Positions 39,716 through 48,445 are shown, numbered from the stretch's first letter. The stretch is DNA of 64,000 nucleotides from Chryseomicrobium sp. FSL W7-1435 (GCF_038595005.1 NZ_CP151997.1:1116001-1180000), one strand, 5' to 3'. Notes: generated from the letters alone by a model not told the origin. Translations and numbers: made by a program.

Positions 39716-40017
39716 GTAGCTACCACCTCATATTGATGTATTGTTGGTACGATTCCTGCTAGTTCTTGATCTGGATACTGCTTTTCCAGCTCATGAATAT
39801 CTTTAAATTGTTGGCTGCGTACCCACGTTAAATAATCAGTACGAGTGTTCCACTCCATATAAACGGTTATCTCACCAGATTTTTTAGAATTCTGTAATAA
39901 ATGGAACCTAATGAAACCAGGTTCTTTATCAACTTTACGGGACCTTTGCTTGTAAATTGCAATGACCTCTTGTGCTTTTTCTGGTGGTACCAGAAATGTA
40001 GATGTTACAACATACAT
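39712..40017 (-). CDS. antibiotic biosynthesis monooxygenase (ABM) family protein, HmoA-like
   Basis: 101-aa ferredoxin-like dimeric-barrel protein. FLVPPEKAQEVIAIYKQRSRKVDKEPGFIRFHLLQN and the Trp...His pair in TWVRSQQFKDIHELE keep the spacing of the haem-degrading IsdG/HmoA group, but the catalytic Asn near the start is Ser/Thr. It may bind haem or a tetrapyrrole; its place in a cobalamin-protein operon is notable. AAAGGGGG precedes ATG 40017. First gene of the minus-strand operon. Confidence 0.75.
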   Translation of the reverse strand: MYVVTSTFLVPPEKAQEVIAIYKQRSRKVDKEPGFIRFHLLQNSKKSGEITVYMEWNTRTDYLTWVRSQQFKDIHELEKQYPDQELAGIVPTIHQYEVVAT

Positions 40018-40152
40018 TGTCAGTCCCCCTTTTCTGTACCATCCAGTTTACCACTGTACAACCTCATTGTCTAAGATGGTAAGTCTTAATCTGCCTATTT
40101 GTGTCCATTTCTGATACGATAATGAAAAAGCCTCATAGAGGAGTGAAATGCA

Positions 40153-40839
40153 ATGGCTGAAACAATATTAATCGTTGAAGATGAGTTGAAAATAGCGCGA
40201 GTCTTACAACTAGAATTGGAATATGAGGGGTATAAAACAAAATTGGCACATACCGGTATGGATGGACTATTACTATTTCGAGATGGTGGAATTGATTTAG
40301 TTATACTGGATGTTATGCTTCCCGAAATGAACGGTTTTGAAGTGTTGAAACGCATACGTGCAACGGATGAACAAATTCCTGTGATTCTAGTCACTGCAAA
40401 AAGCACGGTCAAGGATAAAGTGGAAGGACTTGATCTAGGAGCGAATGATTATATAACCAAACCTTTCGAAATGGAGGAGGTTTTTGCCCGTATTCGTTCG
40501 GCTTTGCGTCGTGCTAACAGTGAGAAGATAGAGGGCATTCATGTAGGTGGGATCATTGTCGATGAAGCACGCCATGAGGTGAAAGTCGATCAGCATTCCG
40601 TTCAGCTAACACCCCGTGAATTTGAATTGCTTGCTTACTTTATGAAAAATCCTCTGCAAGTTTTGACAAGAGAACAGATTTTAGATGCGGTCTGGGGCTA
40701 CGATTACTATGGAGATACAAATGTTGTAGATGTCTATGTCCGCTATATTAGGAAAAAGATTGATACGCCGGAGCGAACATTTATCCAAACGGTACGAGGT
40801 GTGGGGTATTTGTTGAAGGAGACCCGACATGAAGCTTAA
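40153..40839 (+). CDS. OmpR-family response regulator
   Basis: 228-aa two-component response regulator. Receiver (1-120) with the acidic pair ED in LIVEDELK, phospho-acceptor Asp in VILDVMLPEMNG, the Thr in ILVTAKS and Lys in TKPFEMEEV; winged-helix output (about 130-228) with LTPREFELLAYFMKNP and VVDVYVRYIRKKI. GAGGAGTG precedes ATG 40153. It overlaps the kinase gene by 11 bp. Confidence 0.92.
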   Translation: MAETILIVEDELKIARVLQLELEYEGYKTKLAHTGMDGLLLFRDGGIDLVILDVMLPEMNGFEVLKRIRATDEQIPVILVTAKSTVKDKVEGLDLGANDYITKPFEMEEVFARIRSALRRANSEKIEGIHVGGIIVDEARHEVKVDQHSVQLTPREFELLAYFMKNPLQVLTREQILDAVWGYDYYGDTNVVDVYVRYIRKKIDTPERTFIQTVRGVGYLLKETRHEA

Positions 40840-42151
40840 AGCAAAAATCCATTTATTTTCTACTGTAGTAGCGGTAGTGACATTGGTCGTCGTAAATGGA
40901 CTTTCGTATTATCTGTTTGAACAATTCTCTTATTCCAATGCTTCTGCACCTCTTCGAAATGACGTGCAACAAGTAGCTGCTGCATTTACAGATGTTACGG
41001 ACGTAACGCAAATCCCGACAGTGTTGCGGGCTTACGTGCCAGAAAATGGCGCTTTGCGCATTGTCGATGGGGACTCACTTATCTCTTCTATTGAAACAGT
41101 TGAAGGATTGTACAATTATAGAACTACGATTGCAGCAAGTGAGCCATACACTCGGACTGAAAACGACAGTGGGACGATACTCAGTGTTTCCACTACGGCC
41201 TTGTTAGGGACAGGAGAGGTTGTCACGATTGAGCTGCATCAACAAGCTGCTGAATTGGATGCTATGTTGGCGTTGTTGTTTCGAACATTTCTGATAGCCA
41301 CAGTTTTAGGTGCTGTTCTTCTATTCACCTCTAATTTCATCTTAGGGCGACAAGTGACAGCTCCCATTGAGCGCTTAATCGGTCACATGCGATCAAATCG
41401 AGAACAAGGGACCTACCAAGTCGTGGCCGTAGAAGAAGATAAGAAAGATGAACCTGCCCAAATGAGTCGAGAGTTTAATGCCATGATGGAAAAATTAGAG
41501 GAAAACTATGTGAAGCAGGAACAGTTTGTCTCCAATGCTGCACATGAATTAAAAACACCGTTAACGATTATTGAAAGTTATGCCAACCTATTAAAGCGTC
41601 GCGGAACGGCTGATGTCCACGTGACCGCAGAAGCGATTGAAGCCATTACTTCTGAAACCGAGCGAATGAAATGGTTGATTGAACAGTTTCTTGAATTAGC
41701 CAGAAGCCAACAATCGTTGGATGTTGAGTTAGAAGAACTTGATGTTGTTCCCCTAGTTACGGCATTAGTGGAACAGCTCCAACGTGTTTATGGTCGTGAC
41801 ATTCAGCTTTCAAGCCCGGAGAAAGTGATGCACAAGACAGATCCGGCAAGGCTTCGACAATTGCTTACCGTGATTATCGACAATGCCCAAAAGTATAGTG
41901 AACAACCTATTCGAATCGACATCGACATGCAGCAAATTCGGATACGTGACGAGGGAGAGGGAATACCGCAATCAGCCATTCCTCATTTATTTGATCGCTT
42001 TTATCGAGTGGACCAAGCGCGCACTCGTTCAAAAGGGGGCAGTGGAATTGGTCTAGCCATCGCAAAAGAACTAGCTACTCAACTTGCCATGACTATTGAG
42101 GTTCAAAGTAAAGAGGGCGTCGGCACAACTGTGCTTTTAACATTTGACTGA
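40829..42151 (+). CDS. HAMP-domain sensor histidine kinase
   Basis: 440-aa membrane kinase paired with the regulator before it. Helices at about 8-30 and 150-172 enclose an extracytoplasmic sensor of about 120 residues; a HAMP domain (to about 235) leads to the phospho-acceptor NAAHELKTPLTIIES. ATP-binding boxes are TVIIDNAQKYS (N), RDEGEGIP (G1), FDRFYRVD (F) and GSGIGLAIAKEL (G2). The signal is unknown; adjacent PepSY genes are a frequent companion. Confidence 0.92.
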   Translation: MKLKAKIHLFSTVVAVVTLVVVNGLSYYLFEQFSYSNASAPLRNDVQQVAAAFTDVTDVTQIPTVLRAYVPENGALRIVDGDSLISSIETVEGLYNYRTTIAASEPYTRTENDSGTILSVSTTALLGTGEVVTIELHQQAAELDAMLALLFRTFLIATVLGAVLLFTSNFILGRQVTAPIERLIGHMRSNREQGTYQVVAVEEDKKDEPAQMSREFNAMMEKLEENYVKQEQFVSNAAHELKTPLTIIESYANLLKRRGTADVHVTAEAIEAITSETERMKWLIEQFLELARSQQSLDVELEELDVVPLVTALVEQLQRVYGRDIQLSSPEKVMHKTDPARLRQLLTVIIDNAQKYSEQPIRIDIDMQQIRIRDEGEGIPQSAIPHLFDRFYRVDQARTRSKGGSGIGLAIAKELATQLAMTIEVQSKEGVGTTVLLTFD

Positions 42152-42224
42152 TTAGATTCTCATCAAATTTTAATGTAGTGTAGGTATACTGATGATACGA
42201 ACTAATTCGAGAGAGGTGAGCGCA

Positions 42225-42806
42225 ATGGCCGGTTGGAAAACGCGCCCTTGGTTTATTCCTATAGTGTTAACAGTTGTTTTGCTAATCGGAAGTTTTTTTT
42301 ACTTTCAAACGCAGACTTCAGGGGAAGAAAAAATGACTCCTGCAGATATTCAGGAACAGCTTGAACGCATGTATGGAGGCACCGTGACCCAGCTTGAACT
42401 TGTGCAGAACGATTATGTAGCACAGCTCGAGAAAGAAGACGGTCTTTATGAAGTGCGAGCTAATTCTAATTACGGAACGGTTGTCTCTATTGTTCGCACG
42501 GAAGAGAGAGAAGTGGCTACAGTGGAGACACCTGAATCGGAACCTGTCGAAGAGCGACCAGAAGAACAACCTGAATCGACTCCTGCTGAAGCACCGACAC
42601 GCCTAACGGAAGCAGAAGTTAGCGAAATCGCTAAACAGCAAGTCGCTGGTGAAGTAGAAGATGTTGATTTTGAACAGTCTGAAAGTGGTGGCTATTACTT
42701 GGTGGAAATCGAGCAACCCTCACAAGGTGATGATGATGGACCGGAAGCCACTGTGCAAATACACGCGATTACTGGAGAAGTTTTATCGGTCGTGTGGGAT
42801 GATTAG
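42225..42806 (+). CDS. PepSY-domain membrane-anchored protein
   Basis: 193-aa protein. One N-terminal membrane helix (PWFIPIVLTVVLLIGSFFYF), a PepSY-like region (MTPADIQEQLERMYGGTVTQLEL), an acidic Pro/Glu linker (about 100-130), then a second PepSY (LTEAEVSEIAKQQVAGEVEDV ... IHAITGEVLSVVWDD). PepSY domains inhibit proteases or act as extracytoplasmic sensors. ATG 42225 follows GAGGTGAG; the longer frame begins at 42192 without a site. Encoded 73 bp after the kinase gene, probably same operon. Confidence 0.8.
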   Translation: MAGWKTRPWFIPIVLTVVLLIGSFFYFQTQTSGEEKMTPADIQEQLERMYGGTVTQLELVQNDYVAQLEKEDGLYEVRANSNYGTVVSIVRTEEREVATVETPESEPVEERPEEQPESTPAEAPTRLTEAEVSEIAKQQVAGEVEDVDFEQSESGGYYLVEIEQPSQGDDDGPEATVQIHAITGEVLSVVWDD

Positions 42807-42828
42807 AGAAAGTATAGGAGTTTGGGGC

Positions 42829-42882
42829 AAAATTAATCAGCAAGTTTTCTAGGGGGAATTCTAGAGAACTTGCTGATTTTTT
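42829..42882. terminator. hairpin terminator linked to repeat copy 4
   Basis: AATCAGCAAGTTTTCTAG pairs with CTAGAGAACTTGCTGATT, then TTTTTTG. It lies 23 bp after the first PepSY gene and matches the stem at 2329. Confidence 0.8.
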
Positions 42883-42888
42883 GTGTAT

Positions 42889-43487
42889 GTTGAGTTCCAT
42901 TCCGTGGACGCTTTGTGTTTACAACTCGATGGTATCAAGTTGCGAACGTCAGAAAGACGCTCCAAAATCATTCGCACCAACCGAGGCCAAGAGCGCCTCA
43001 CTTGGCACGCCTGATTTTCTCGGACTTTCTAGCGTGACGTTCTCCACATCTAAATATAATCAAGTTGCGAACGTCAGAAAGACGCTCCAAAATCATTCGC
43101 ACCAACCGAGGCCAAGAGCGCCTCACTTGGCACGCCTGATTTTCTCGGACTTTCTAGCGTGACGTTCTCCACATCTAAATATAATCAAGTTGCGAACGTC
43201 AGAAAGACGCTCCAAAATCATTCGCACCAACCGAGGCCAAGAGCGCCTCACTTGGCACGCCTGATTTTCTCGGACTTTCTAGCGTGACGTTCTCCACATC
43301 TAAATATAATCAAGTTGCGAACGTCAGAAAGACGCTCCAAAAGCAGTCGCACCAACCGAGGCCAAGAGCGCCTCACTTGGCACGCCTGATTTTCTCGGAC
43401 TTTCTAGCGTGACGTTCTCCACATCTAAGAGGGATCTCACGTTCCGACTTTTGATCCCACTGGAGTCAACCCCTACACTCCACTCAA
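42889..43487 (-). repeat. interspersed repeat copy 4 (minus orientation) expanded by a tandem array
   Basis: Left end GTTGAGTTCCATTCCGTGG and right end (GGATCTCACGTTCCGAC ... CACTCCACTCAA) are arms of the same family as copies 1-3; the left arm is shortened. The centre is replaced by four 125-bp units. Together with the hairpin this fills the 833-bp gap between two PepSY genes; the remaining bases (43488-43639) show nothing I recognise except the ribosome binding site of the second gene. Confidence 0.9.
42936..43428 (-). repeat. tandem array of four 125-bp units nested in repeat copy 4
   Basis: Unit starts at 42936, 43061, 43186 and 43311, exactly 125 bp apart. Units 1-3 are identical as read; unit 4 (about 118 bp) has AAAAGCAGTCGC where the others have AAAATCATTCGC and ends TCTAAGAGGG instead of TCTAAATATAAT. 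Each unit is itself palindromic: GAACGTCA-GAAAG near one end pairs with CTTTCT...TGACGTTC at the other, and GCCAAG with CTTGGC inside. The same module occurs once, reversed, in copy 3 at 14.5 kb. Short ORFs across it are repeat artefacts. Confidence 0.95.
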
Positions 43488-43639
43488 TCTACTAACTAGT
43501 TTAGTTCTATTACTATATTTTGTCCTAGCCTCTTTTATTTTTGGAATAGCATTCTCATGAATTTTTAATGTTGCTCACAGGAAGCTCTCATCTGCGCTGG
43601 ATATGATAAGAGTAACCAAAAAAGAGGAGGCGTTACAAG

Positions 43640-44239
43640 ATGAAAAACATGAAATTTAACAAATGGCTATTAATACCAGCAACAGCAGGAGTTCTTGTCG
43701 TAGGAGGTGTCGCATTAGCCGATGAACGTGATGATCTTGCTAACTTTATCCCTGTCAACCAACAGCCAGCGAATGCCGAGTATATTACACAAGAGGAAGC
43801 TATGAAAATTGCAAACGAGCGAGTGGATGGAGAAGTCGTTGAATTTAAACTAGACTCAGATGATCGCCGAGTACACTTTGATGTGGAGATGCGAGATGCT
43901 ACACACGAGTATGAATTTGACATTGATGCCGTTACAGGTGACATTTATGACTTTGAAAAAGACCGTGATGATGATCGGAATCAAAGTCAAGGTCAGTCTT
44001 CAAACCCTTCAACAACTCCAGTGGCGAATGATGCAGCTGTTTTAACACAAGAGGAAGTAGTGGCCATTGCTCAAGCAGAAGCAACAGGAACTGTAACGAA
44101 ATTTGAAAGAGACGATGATCATTTTGAAGTGGAAATTCGTGACGGCAATGTGGAATATGACTTTGAAATCGACTTGTATACAGGAGAAATTCTAGAGTTT
44201 GACCAAGAGACGGATGACGATGAAGATTTAGATGACTAA
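43640..44239 (+). CDS. secreted PepSY-repeat protein
   Basis: 199-aa exported protein. Signal peptide MKFNKWLLIPATAGVLVVGG with a cleavage-like ALADE near residue 29. Two PepSY domains, ITQEEAMKIANERVDGEVVEF ... FDIDAVTGDIYDFEKD and LTQEEVVAIAQAEATGTVTKF ... IDLYTGEILEFDQE, joined by a Ser/Gln/Pro linker; very acidic tail. GAGGAGG precedes ATG 43640. Probably a relative of the PepSY gene at 42225, cut off from it by the repeat array and its terminator. Confidence 0.85.
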   Translation: MKNMKFNKWLLIPATAGVLVVGGVALADERDDLANFIPVNQQPANAEYITQEEAMKIANERVDGEVVEFKLDSDDRRVHFDVEMRDATHEYEFDIDAVTGDIYDFEKDRDDDRNQSQGQSSNPSTTPVANDAAVLTQEEVVAIAQAEATGTVTKFERDDDHFEVEIRDGNVEYDFEIDLYTGEILEFDQETDDDEDLDD

Positions 44240-44246
44240 TAACTTT

Positions 44247-44272
44247 AAAGAGGCCTAGTGCCTCTTTTTTTT
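44247..44272 (+). terminator. terminator after the second PepSY gene
   Basis: AAAGAGGC pairs with GCCTCTTT around five bases, followed by eight T. Confidence 0.87.
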
Positions 44273-44357
44273 GCTTTCTATTTTGGAAAGTCGTTTAGTG
44301 AAGAGAAAAGGTCGGGTATAGTAATAGAAACTCATTCTACATAGGAGGCAGTTGATT

Positions 44358-44843
44358 ATGAAACAGCCTAAACCAGATTACCGTATGAACCGTGGGATCC
44401 TAACTGCAATTGGAGCCATCGGTATCGCACAAGGATTAAAAATTCTTACTCATAAAAAAGTAACAGGAAAATGGGAAGTGAAAAAAGCAATTTCAACTGG
44501 AGGTATGCCAAGTTCCCATTCGGCAGGCGTTTCAGCACTTGCTTCATACGTAGCAGCAAATAAAGGATTTCGACATACAGAGACTGCATTAGCTGTCACA
44601 TTCGGTATTATTGTAATGTACGATGCGCAAGGTATTCGTCGTCATACAGGGGAGATTGCTCAGTTAGTGAATGATCTTGAGGATCAGTTCTCTAAAATCA
44701 GTGGAGAGTTTCCAAGTTATGAGTTCGTAGAGCGTGACAAAGAGTTAAAAGAGCTTCTTGGTCACCAGCCAGTTGAAGTAGTAGCAGGCGCCTTGCTAGG
44801 AACTTTATTAGGAATCGGATCAGCGAAATTAGAAGGTAAATAA
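44358..44843 (+). CDS. divergent PAP2-family membrane protein (YuiD-like)
   Basis: 161-aa protein of the DUF212/divergent PAP2 family. GGMPSSHSAGVSALA is the phosphatase-type signature; hydrophobic helices flank it and AQGIRRHTGEIAQLVNDL follows, as in family members. It may act on a lipid phosphate, but activity is unproven for the family. AGGAGG precedes ATG 44358 by about nine bases; the frame begins six bases earlier. Confidence 0.85.
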   Translation: MKQPKPDYRMNRGILTAIGAIGIAQGLKILTHKKVTGKWEVKKAISTGGMPSSHSAGVSALASYVAANKGFRHTETALAVTFGIIVMYDAQGIRRHTGEIAQLVNDLEDQFSKISGEFPSYEFVERDKELKELLGHQPVEVVAGALLGTLLGIGSAKLEGK

Positions 44844-44892
44844 GCAAAAGAAGTTGGGACACAATGTAATTATAAGAAATAGTTTATAGGAA

Positions 44893-45015
44893 GTTGAGTG
44901 GAGTGTAGGGGCTGACTCCAGTGGGATCAAAAGCGTTACGTGAGGCCCCGCAGGAGCTTGCGACGAGGAGACTCACGACGCGCCCACGGAACGCAGCCCC
45001 GGAACGGAACTCAAC
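44893..45015 (+). repeat. interspersed palindromic repeat, copy 5 (plus orientation)
   Basis: 123-bp copy with intact core (GGCCCCGCAGGAGCTTGCG, GAGGAGACTCACGACGCGCC) between the convergent PAP2 and DUF2254 genes. Confidence 0.92.
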
Positions 45016-45017
45016 GC

Positions 45018-45067
45018 AAAAATAAATCAGTAGATTCTCTGGATAACTCAGAGAACCTACTGATTTT
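45018..45067. terminator. hairpin terminator linked to repeat copy 5
   Basis: AAATCAGTAGATTCTCT pairs with AGAGAACCTACTGATTT (one mismatch) around a ten-base loop, two bases after the repeat; it serves the DUF2254 gene on the minus strand. Confidence 0.8.
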
Positions 45068-45095
45068 CCTTTAATCTGAACTATTTTTATAAATC

Positions 45096-46337
45096 CTACC
45101 TTAAAACTTTAGCTGTGATAGAAGTTACGCGCTCTTGATCAAATGGTTCTAGACACTCCTCGTTGAAATGCGCCAACATATACTGCACCATTTCCTCTCG
45201 TAGTACCGTATCCTTTATCTTACCCAAAGCTTCTAAACTTGCCATTAAAACATTCACATCTTCTCTTCCGTAATGCGCGATACCTGAAAATGTGTGGTGC
45301 AACAATTCTCTTGCGTTAATATGAGGAACAATAACTTTTCCTTTTTCAGATGAAAATTGAAGAAACTCTGCACTTTCTGCAAGAGCTAAAGGCAGCAAAC
45401 CACTAAAATGACGAATGCAAAGTATAGCTGTGTTCGGATCATTGATACCAGGAGAAATAGCTCGCAGTGCAATCTCAACTAACTTTTGTAAGGCATAGCT
45501 AACGTCTTGCTCAGAAGAAGGTTCGGGTCCGATGATAATATAATCGTCCAGTTCCAGTGTAGCCTCACCTTCTTGATAACAAATGAGTACGACATCTTCT
45601 TTCGTAACAAACGATCCAATCGGATGAATGACTTCAATGACCATATCATGAGAAGCAGCAAACGTTACCAACGCTTCAATCTCAATTAGTTGAATATACC
45701 CGACATGATTGGATACCATCTGATGGCTTTCCGGAGTTCTTTTAGCCGGTGCTTCAGCCAACCGCACATAATCATACTTTTTATAAAGACCGTCGTTTTT
45801 TTTGAAGACGGCATGAACGTCCGCAGCTAAATCGGCAACGAGATTACTTACCTGGATGGAAGTAGCGACATTATGTATAAAGTATGCAAAGAAGGCGAGA
45901 CAGACCACTGCAAAAAGGACACCTACTACTGCTGAAATAACATTGTGGTCGATTGAAGCTTCCCGCATAAACAGTAAGGATAAGATGGAATAAACGAATC
46001 CACCCATAAATATTCCCAAAACCCGCATGGTTACTTTGTCCGTGATAAAGTTCTTTAGCACACGTGGCGAAAATTGACTAGAATACGTGGTGAGCACGAC
46101 CATGATAGTCGAAAACGTGATAGTCGTCATCGTCAGAAGGGCTCCAGCAATTGTTCCTAATATAGTCTGAGCAAGATCAACGGATGTCAGTAAAAAATAA
46201 GGGAGTTGATCAACTAGTTCGCCAATGTATAATGTATCAAGCATTACGGTAGCGATAGCTAGGACGGCTGAGAACAAACTAAACATGACGGGAGTAAACC
46301 AAATACTTTCATTTAATCGAAAGAAAAATTTCTTCAA
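45096..46337 (-). CDS. DUF2254 membrane protein
   Basis: 413-aa protein with four N-terminal membrane helices (to about 160; LLTMTTITFSTIMVVLTTYSSQFSPR is the DUF2254 signature) and a soluble C-terminal part (AISPGINDPNTAILCIRHFSGLL). Function unknown. TTG 46337 is used, seven bases after AGGAGG. Divergent from the DUF1206 gene. Confidence 0.87.
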   Translation of the reverse strand: MKKFFFRLNESIWFTPVMFSLFSAVLAIATVMLDTLYIGELVDQLPYFLLTSVDLAQTILGTIAGALLTMTTITFSTIMVVLTTYSSQFSPRVLKNFITDKVTMRVLGIFMGGFVYSILSLLFMREASIDHNVISAVVGVLFAVVCLAFFAYFIHNVATSIQVSNLVADLAADVHAVFKKNDGLYKKYDYVRLAEAPAKRTPESHQMVSNHVGYIQLIEIEALVTFAASHDMVIEVIHPIGSFVTKEDVVLICYQEGEATLELDDYIIIGPEPSSEQDVSYALQKLVEIALRAISPGINDPNTAILCIRHFSGLLPLALAESAEFLQFSSEKGKVIVPHINARELLHHTFSGIAHYGREDVNVLMASLEALGKIKDTVLREEMVQYMLAHFNEECLEPFDQERVTSITAKVLR

Positions 46338-46425
46338 GACTACACCTCCTTAAAATTTAGTATAGCAGGTTTCTTGAGGGGACAACTGAGGGAATAGAAG
46401 AACAAATGGGCAAGGGGGAACTACA

Positions 46426-47235
46426 ATGGAAGAAACAAAACCATGGGTAAGACGATTTAGCCGTGTGGGCTATATGGCAAAAGGTGTCGTCTACATAATT
46501 ATCGGGGTATTGGCTCTGCTTGCGGCAGTCGGTCCAGGTGGCGAGACAACTGGCACAACGGGAGCTGTTGAATCCGTATCAACAATGCCATTTGGAAAGT
46601 TGTTGCTGTGGATAATTGGAATTGGGTTATTCGGCTACATCGTCTGGAACTTAATCAAAGCGATTAAAGATCCACAAGGAGAGGGTAGCGATGCAAAGGG
46701 ATGGATCAAACGCATCGGCTACTTTGTAAGTGCCATTATTTATGGAAACTTGGCGATTGGTGCTATTTTGCTAGCTTCGCGTCAAAAATCATCTTCAGGT
46801 GGAGGGGAGTCGGAAAAAGAAATCTCCGCTCGTTTAATGGAGCAGCCATTTGGCGTTTGGCTCATTGGGTTACTTGGTCTTATTATTCTTCTTTATGGTT
46901 TATATGAACTGCAAAGTGGAGCACGCTTGAAATTTATGGAACAACTAAAAACGCATGAAATGAATGCAAAAGAAAAAGAGGTTGCTGAAAAATCAGGACG
47001 AGTAGGCTTGATTGCACGTGGAATCGTACTTGGTATCATCGGGTTTTTCTTCACCAGAACGGCTTGGACCCACAACCCAGAGGAATCAAAAGGTGTTGGA
47101 GGCGCACTCGACGAACTTGCCTCGCAACCTTATGGGACGATTGTATTAGGAATCGTGGCGACAGGACTTATTTTATATGGTATCTACCAATTCATTCGAG
47201 GTCGCTACGAAAAAATGAATTACGGACGTCAATAA
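46426..47235 (+). CDS. DUF1206 membrane protein
   Basis: 269-aa protein made of three tandem repeats of a two-helix membrane unit: RVGYMAKGVVYIIIGVLAL, RIGYFVSAIIYGNLAIGAIL and RVGLIARGIVLGIIGFFF, each followed by PFG/PYG-containing helices (TMPFGKLLLWIIGIGLFGYI, QPFGVWLIGLLGLIILLYG, QPYGTIVLGIVATGLILYG). Function unknown. AGGGGGAA precedes ATG 46426. Confidence 0.88.
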   Translation: MEETKPWVRRFSRVGYMAKGVVYIIIGVLALLAAVGPGGETTGTTGAVESVSTMPFGKLLLWIIGIGLFGYIVWNLIKAIKDPQGEGSDAKGWIKRIGYFVSAIIYGNLAIGAILLASRQKSSSGGGESEKEISARLMEQPFGVWLIGLLGLIILLYGLYELQSGARLKFMEQLKTHEMNAKEKEVAEKSGRVGLIARGIVLGIIGFFFTRTAWTHNPEESKGVGGALDELASQPYGTIVLGIVATGLILYGIYQFIRGRYEKMNYGRQ

Positions 47236-47248
47236 ACTATACTACGAC

Positions 47249-47275
47249 TACCTTCAATTGAGGGTAGTTTTTTAT
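47249..47275 (+). terminator. terminator after the DUF1206 gene
   Basis: ACTACCTTC...GAGGGTAGT stem with a short loop and a T-run. Confidence 0.8.
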
Positions 47276-47309
47276 TGTGGGAAATTTCAAAAAAATAGCT
47301 TCCCTTTTT

Positions 47310-47337
47310 TTGAAATGAGCGTATAATTGCATATAAT
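47310..47337 (+). promoter_or_regulatory. putative ilvE promoter
   Basis: TTGAAA (47310-47315), 16 bp, TATAAT (47332-47337), about 40 bp before the start codon. A second TATAAT lies at 47322. Confidence 0.55.
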
Positions 47338-47377
47338 ATATTGCAAGATACTGCAAATCGGAAAGGTGGACAATACG

Positions 47378-48445
47378 ATGCCTGTACAAGTTGAAAAATC
47401 GATTTCCCATGAGAAGAAAAGTAAGACGCCCGATCAACAGCTCGTATTTGGTCGAACGTTTACGGATCATATGTTTGTCGCAGATTATACAGCTGGTTAT
47501 GGTTGGCATGATTTTCGCATTCAACCCTACCAACCGCTTGTTTTAGAGCCTTCTGCCATCGTCTTTCACTATGGGCAAACTGTTTTTGAAGGATTAAAAG
47601 CCTATAAATCGCCTACTGGCAAAGTTCGCTTATTCAGACCTCGTCTCAATTTTGAACGAATGAATGAATCATGTTCACGTATGTCGATGCCAGAAATCGA
47701 CCCTGATCAAATGCTTGAATCCTTAATGGAATTGCTTCAACTAGAAAAAGATTGGATTCCAACTGCTCCTGGTACGAGTCTTTACATCCGACCTTTCATG
47801 ATTGCTACGGAAGCTTATTTAGGAGTTGCCCCATCTCAAAAGTATCAATTCATGATTATTCTTTCACCTGTAGGTTCTTATTATAAAGAAGGAATTGCTC
47901 CCGTAAAAATCCTTGTTGAGAATCAATATGTACGAGCGGTGGCTGGAGGAACAGGAACCGCAAAGACTGCTGGAAATTACGCAGCTAGCTTAAAGGCTCA
48001 GGAAACTGCAGCGGCGGAAGGGTATGCTCAAGTCATGTGGTTGGACGGAGTAGAGAGAAAGTATATTGAAGAAGTAGGAAGTATGAATGTGTTCTTTAAA
48101 ATTGACGGTAAAGTCTACACACCTGCATTAAATGGAAGTATTTTAGACGGCATCACGCGTCGATCCATTGTGGATATCCTACGTTATTGGGAGATTCCGG
48201 TCATAGAAAAACGCATCTCTATGGAAGAAATTCGTCAAGCGCACCGTACAGGTTTACTAGAAGAAGCGTGGGGAACAGGAACGGCGGCTGTGATTTCTCC
48301 TATCGGGGAGTTCAAGTGGCAAAACGAGTTGTTCTATGTAAACAATGGACAAACAGGCGAGTTGTCGGCTCGTCTCTACGATACATTAACAGGTATCCAA
48401 ACAGGAGAACTACCAGATCCGTTTGGGTGGACCATCGAATTCTAA
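47378..48445 (+). CDS. ilvE: branched-chain amino acid aminotransferase
   Basis: 355-aa PLP class IV aminotransferase for the last step of Leu, Ile and Val synthesis and the first of their breakdown. FGRTFTDHMFVADYTAGYGWHD, YGQTVFEGLKAY, the PLP-Lys region GTGTAKTAGNYAAS and NVFFKIDG ... LDGITRRSI fit the long bacterial BCAT II type. ATG 47378 follows AAAGGTGGA; upstream in-frame bases belong to the promoter. It stands alone, without other ilv/leu genes or a T-box leader. Confidence 0.94.
   Translation: MPVQVEKSISHEKKSKTPDQQLVFGRTFTDHMFVADYTAGYGWHDFRIQPYQPLVLEPSAIVFHYGQTVFEGLKAYKSPTGKVRLFRPRLNFERMNESCSRMSMPEIDPDQMLESLMELLQLEKDWIPTAPGTSLYIRPFMIATEAYLGVAPSQKYQFMIILSPVGSYYKEGIAPVKILVENQYVRAVAGGTGTAKTAGNYAASLKAQETAAAEGYAQVMWLDGVERKYIEEVGSMNVFFKIDGKVYTPALNGSILDGITRRSIVDILRYWEIPVIEKRISMEEIRQAHRTGLLEEAWGTGTAAVISPIGEFKWQNELFYVNNGQTGELSARLYDTLTGIQTGELPDPFGWTIEF

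Noticed and set aside
42881-43162. Open frame of 93 codons across the repeat array
   Set aside because: It lies within the 125-bp tandem units, repeats with their period and has no ribosome binding site.
42936-43428. Possible CRISPR array because of regular spacing
   Set aside because: The units are 125 bp with no unique spacers, three are identical throughout, and no cas gene is near.
47237-47533. Minus-strand open frame of 98 codons over the ilvE promoter
   Set aside because: It overlaps the promoter, the DUF1206 terminator and the ilvE start and has no recognisable domain.
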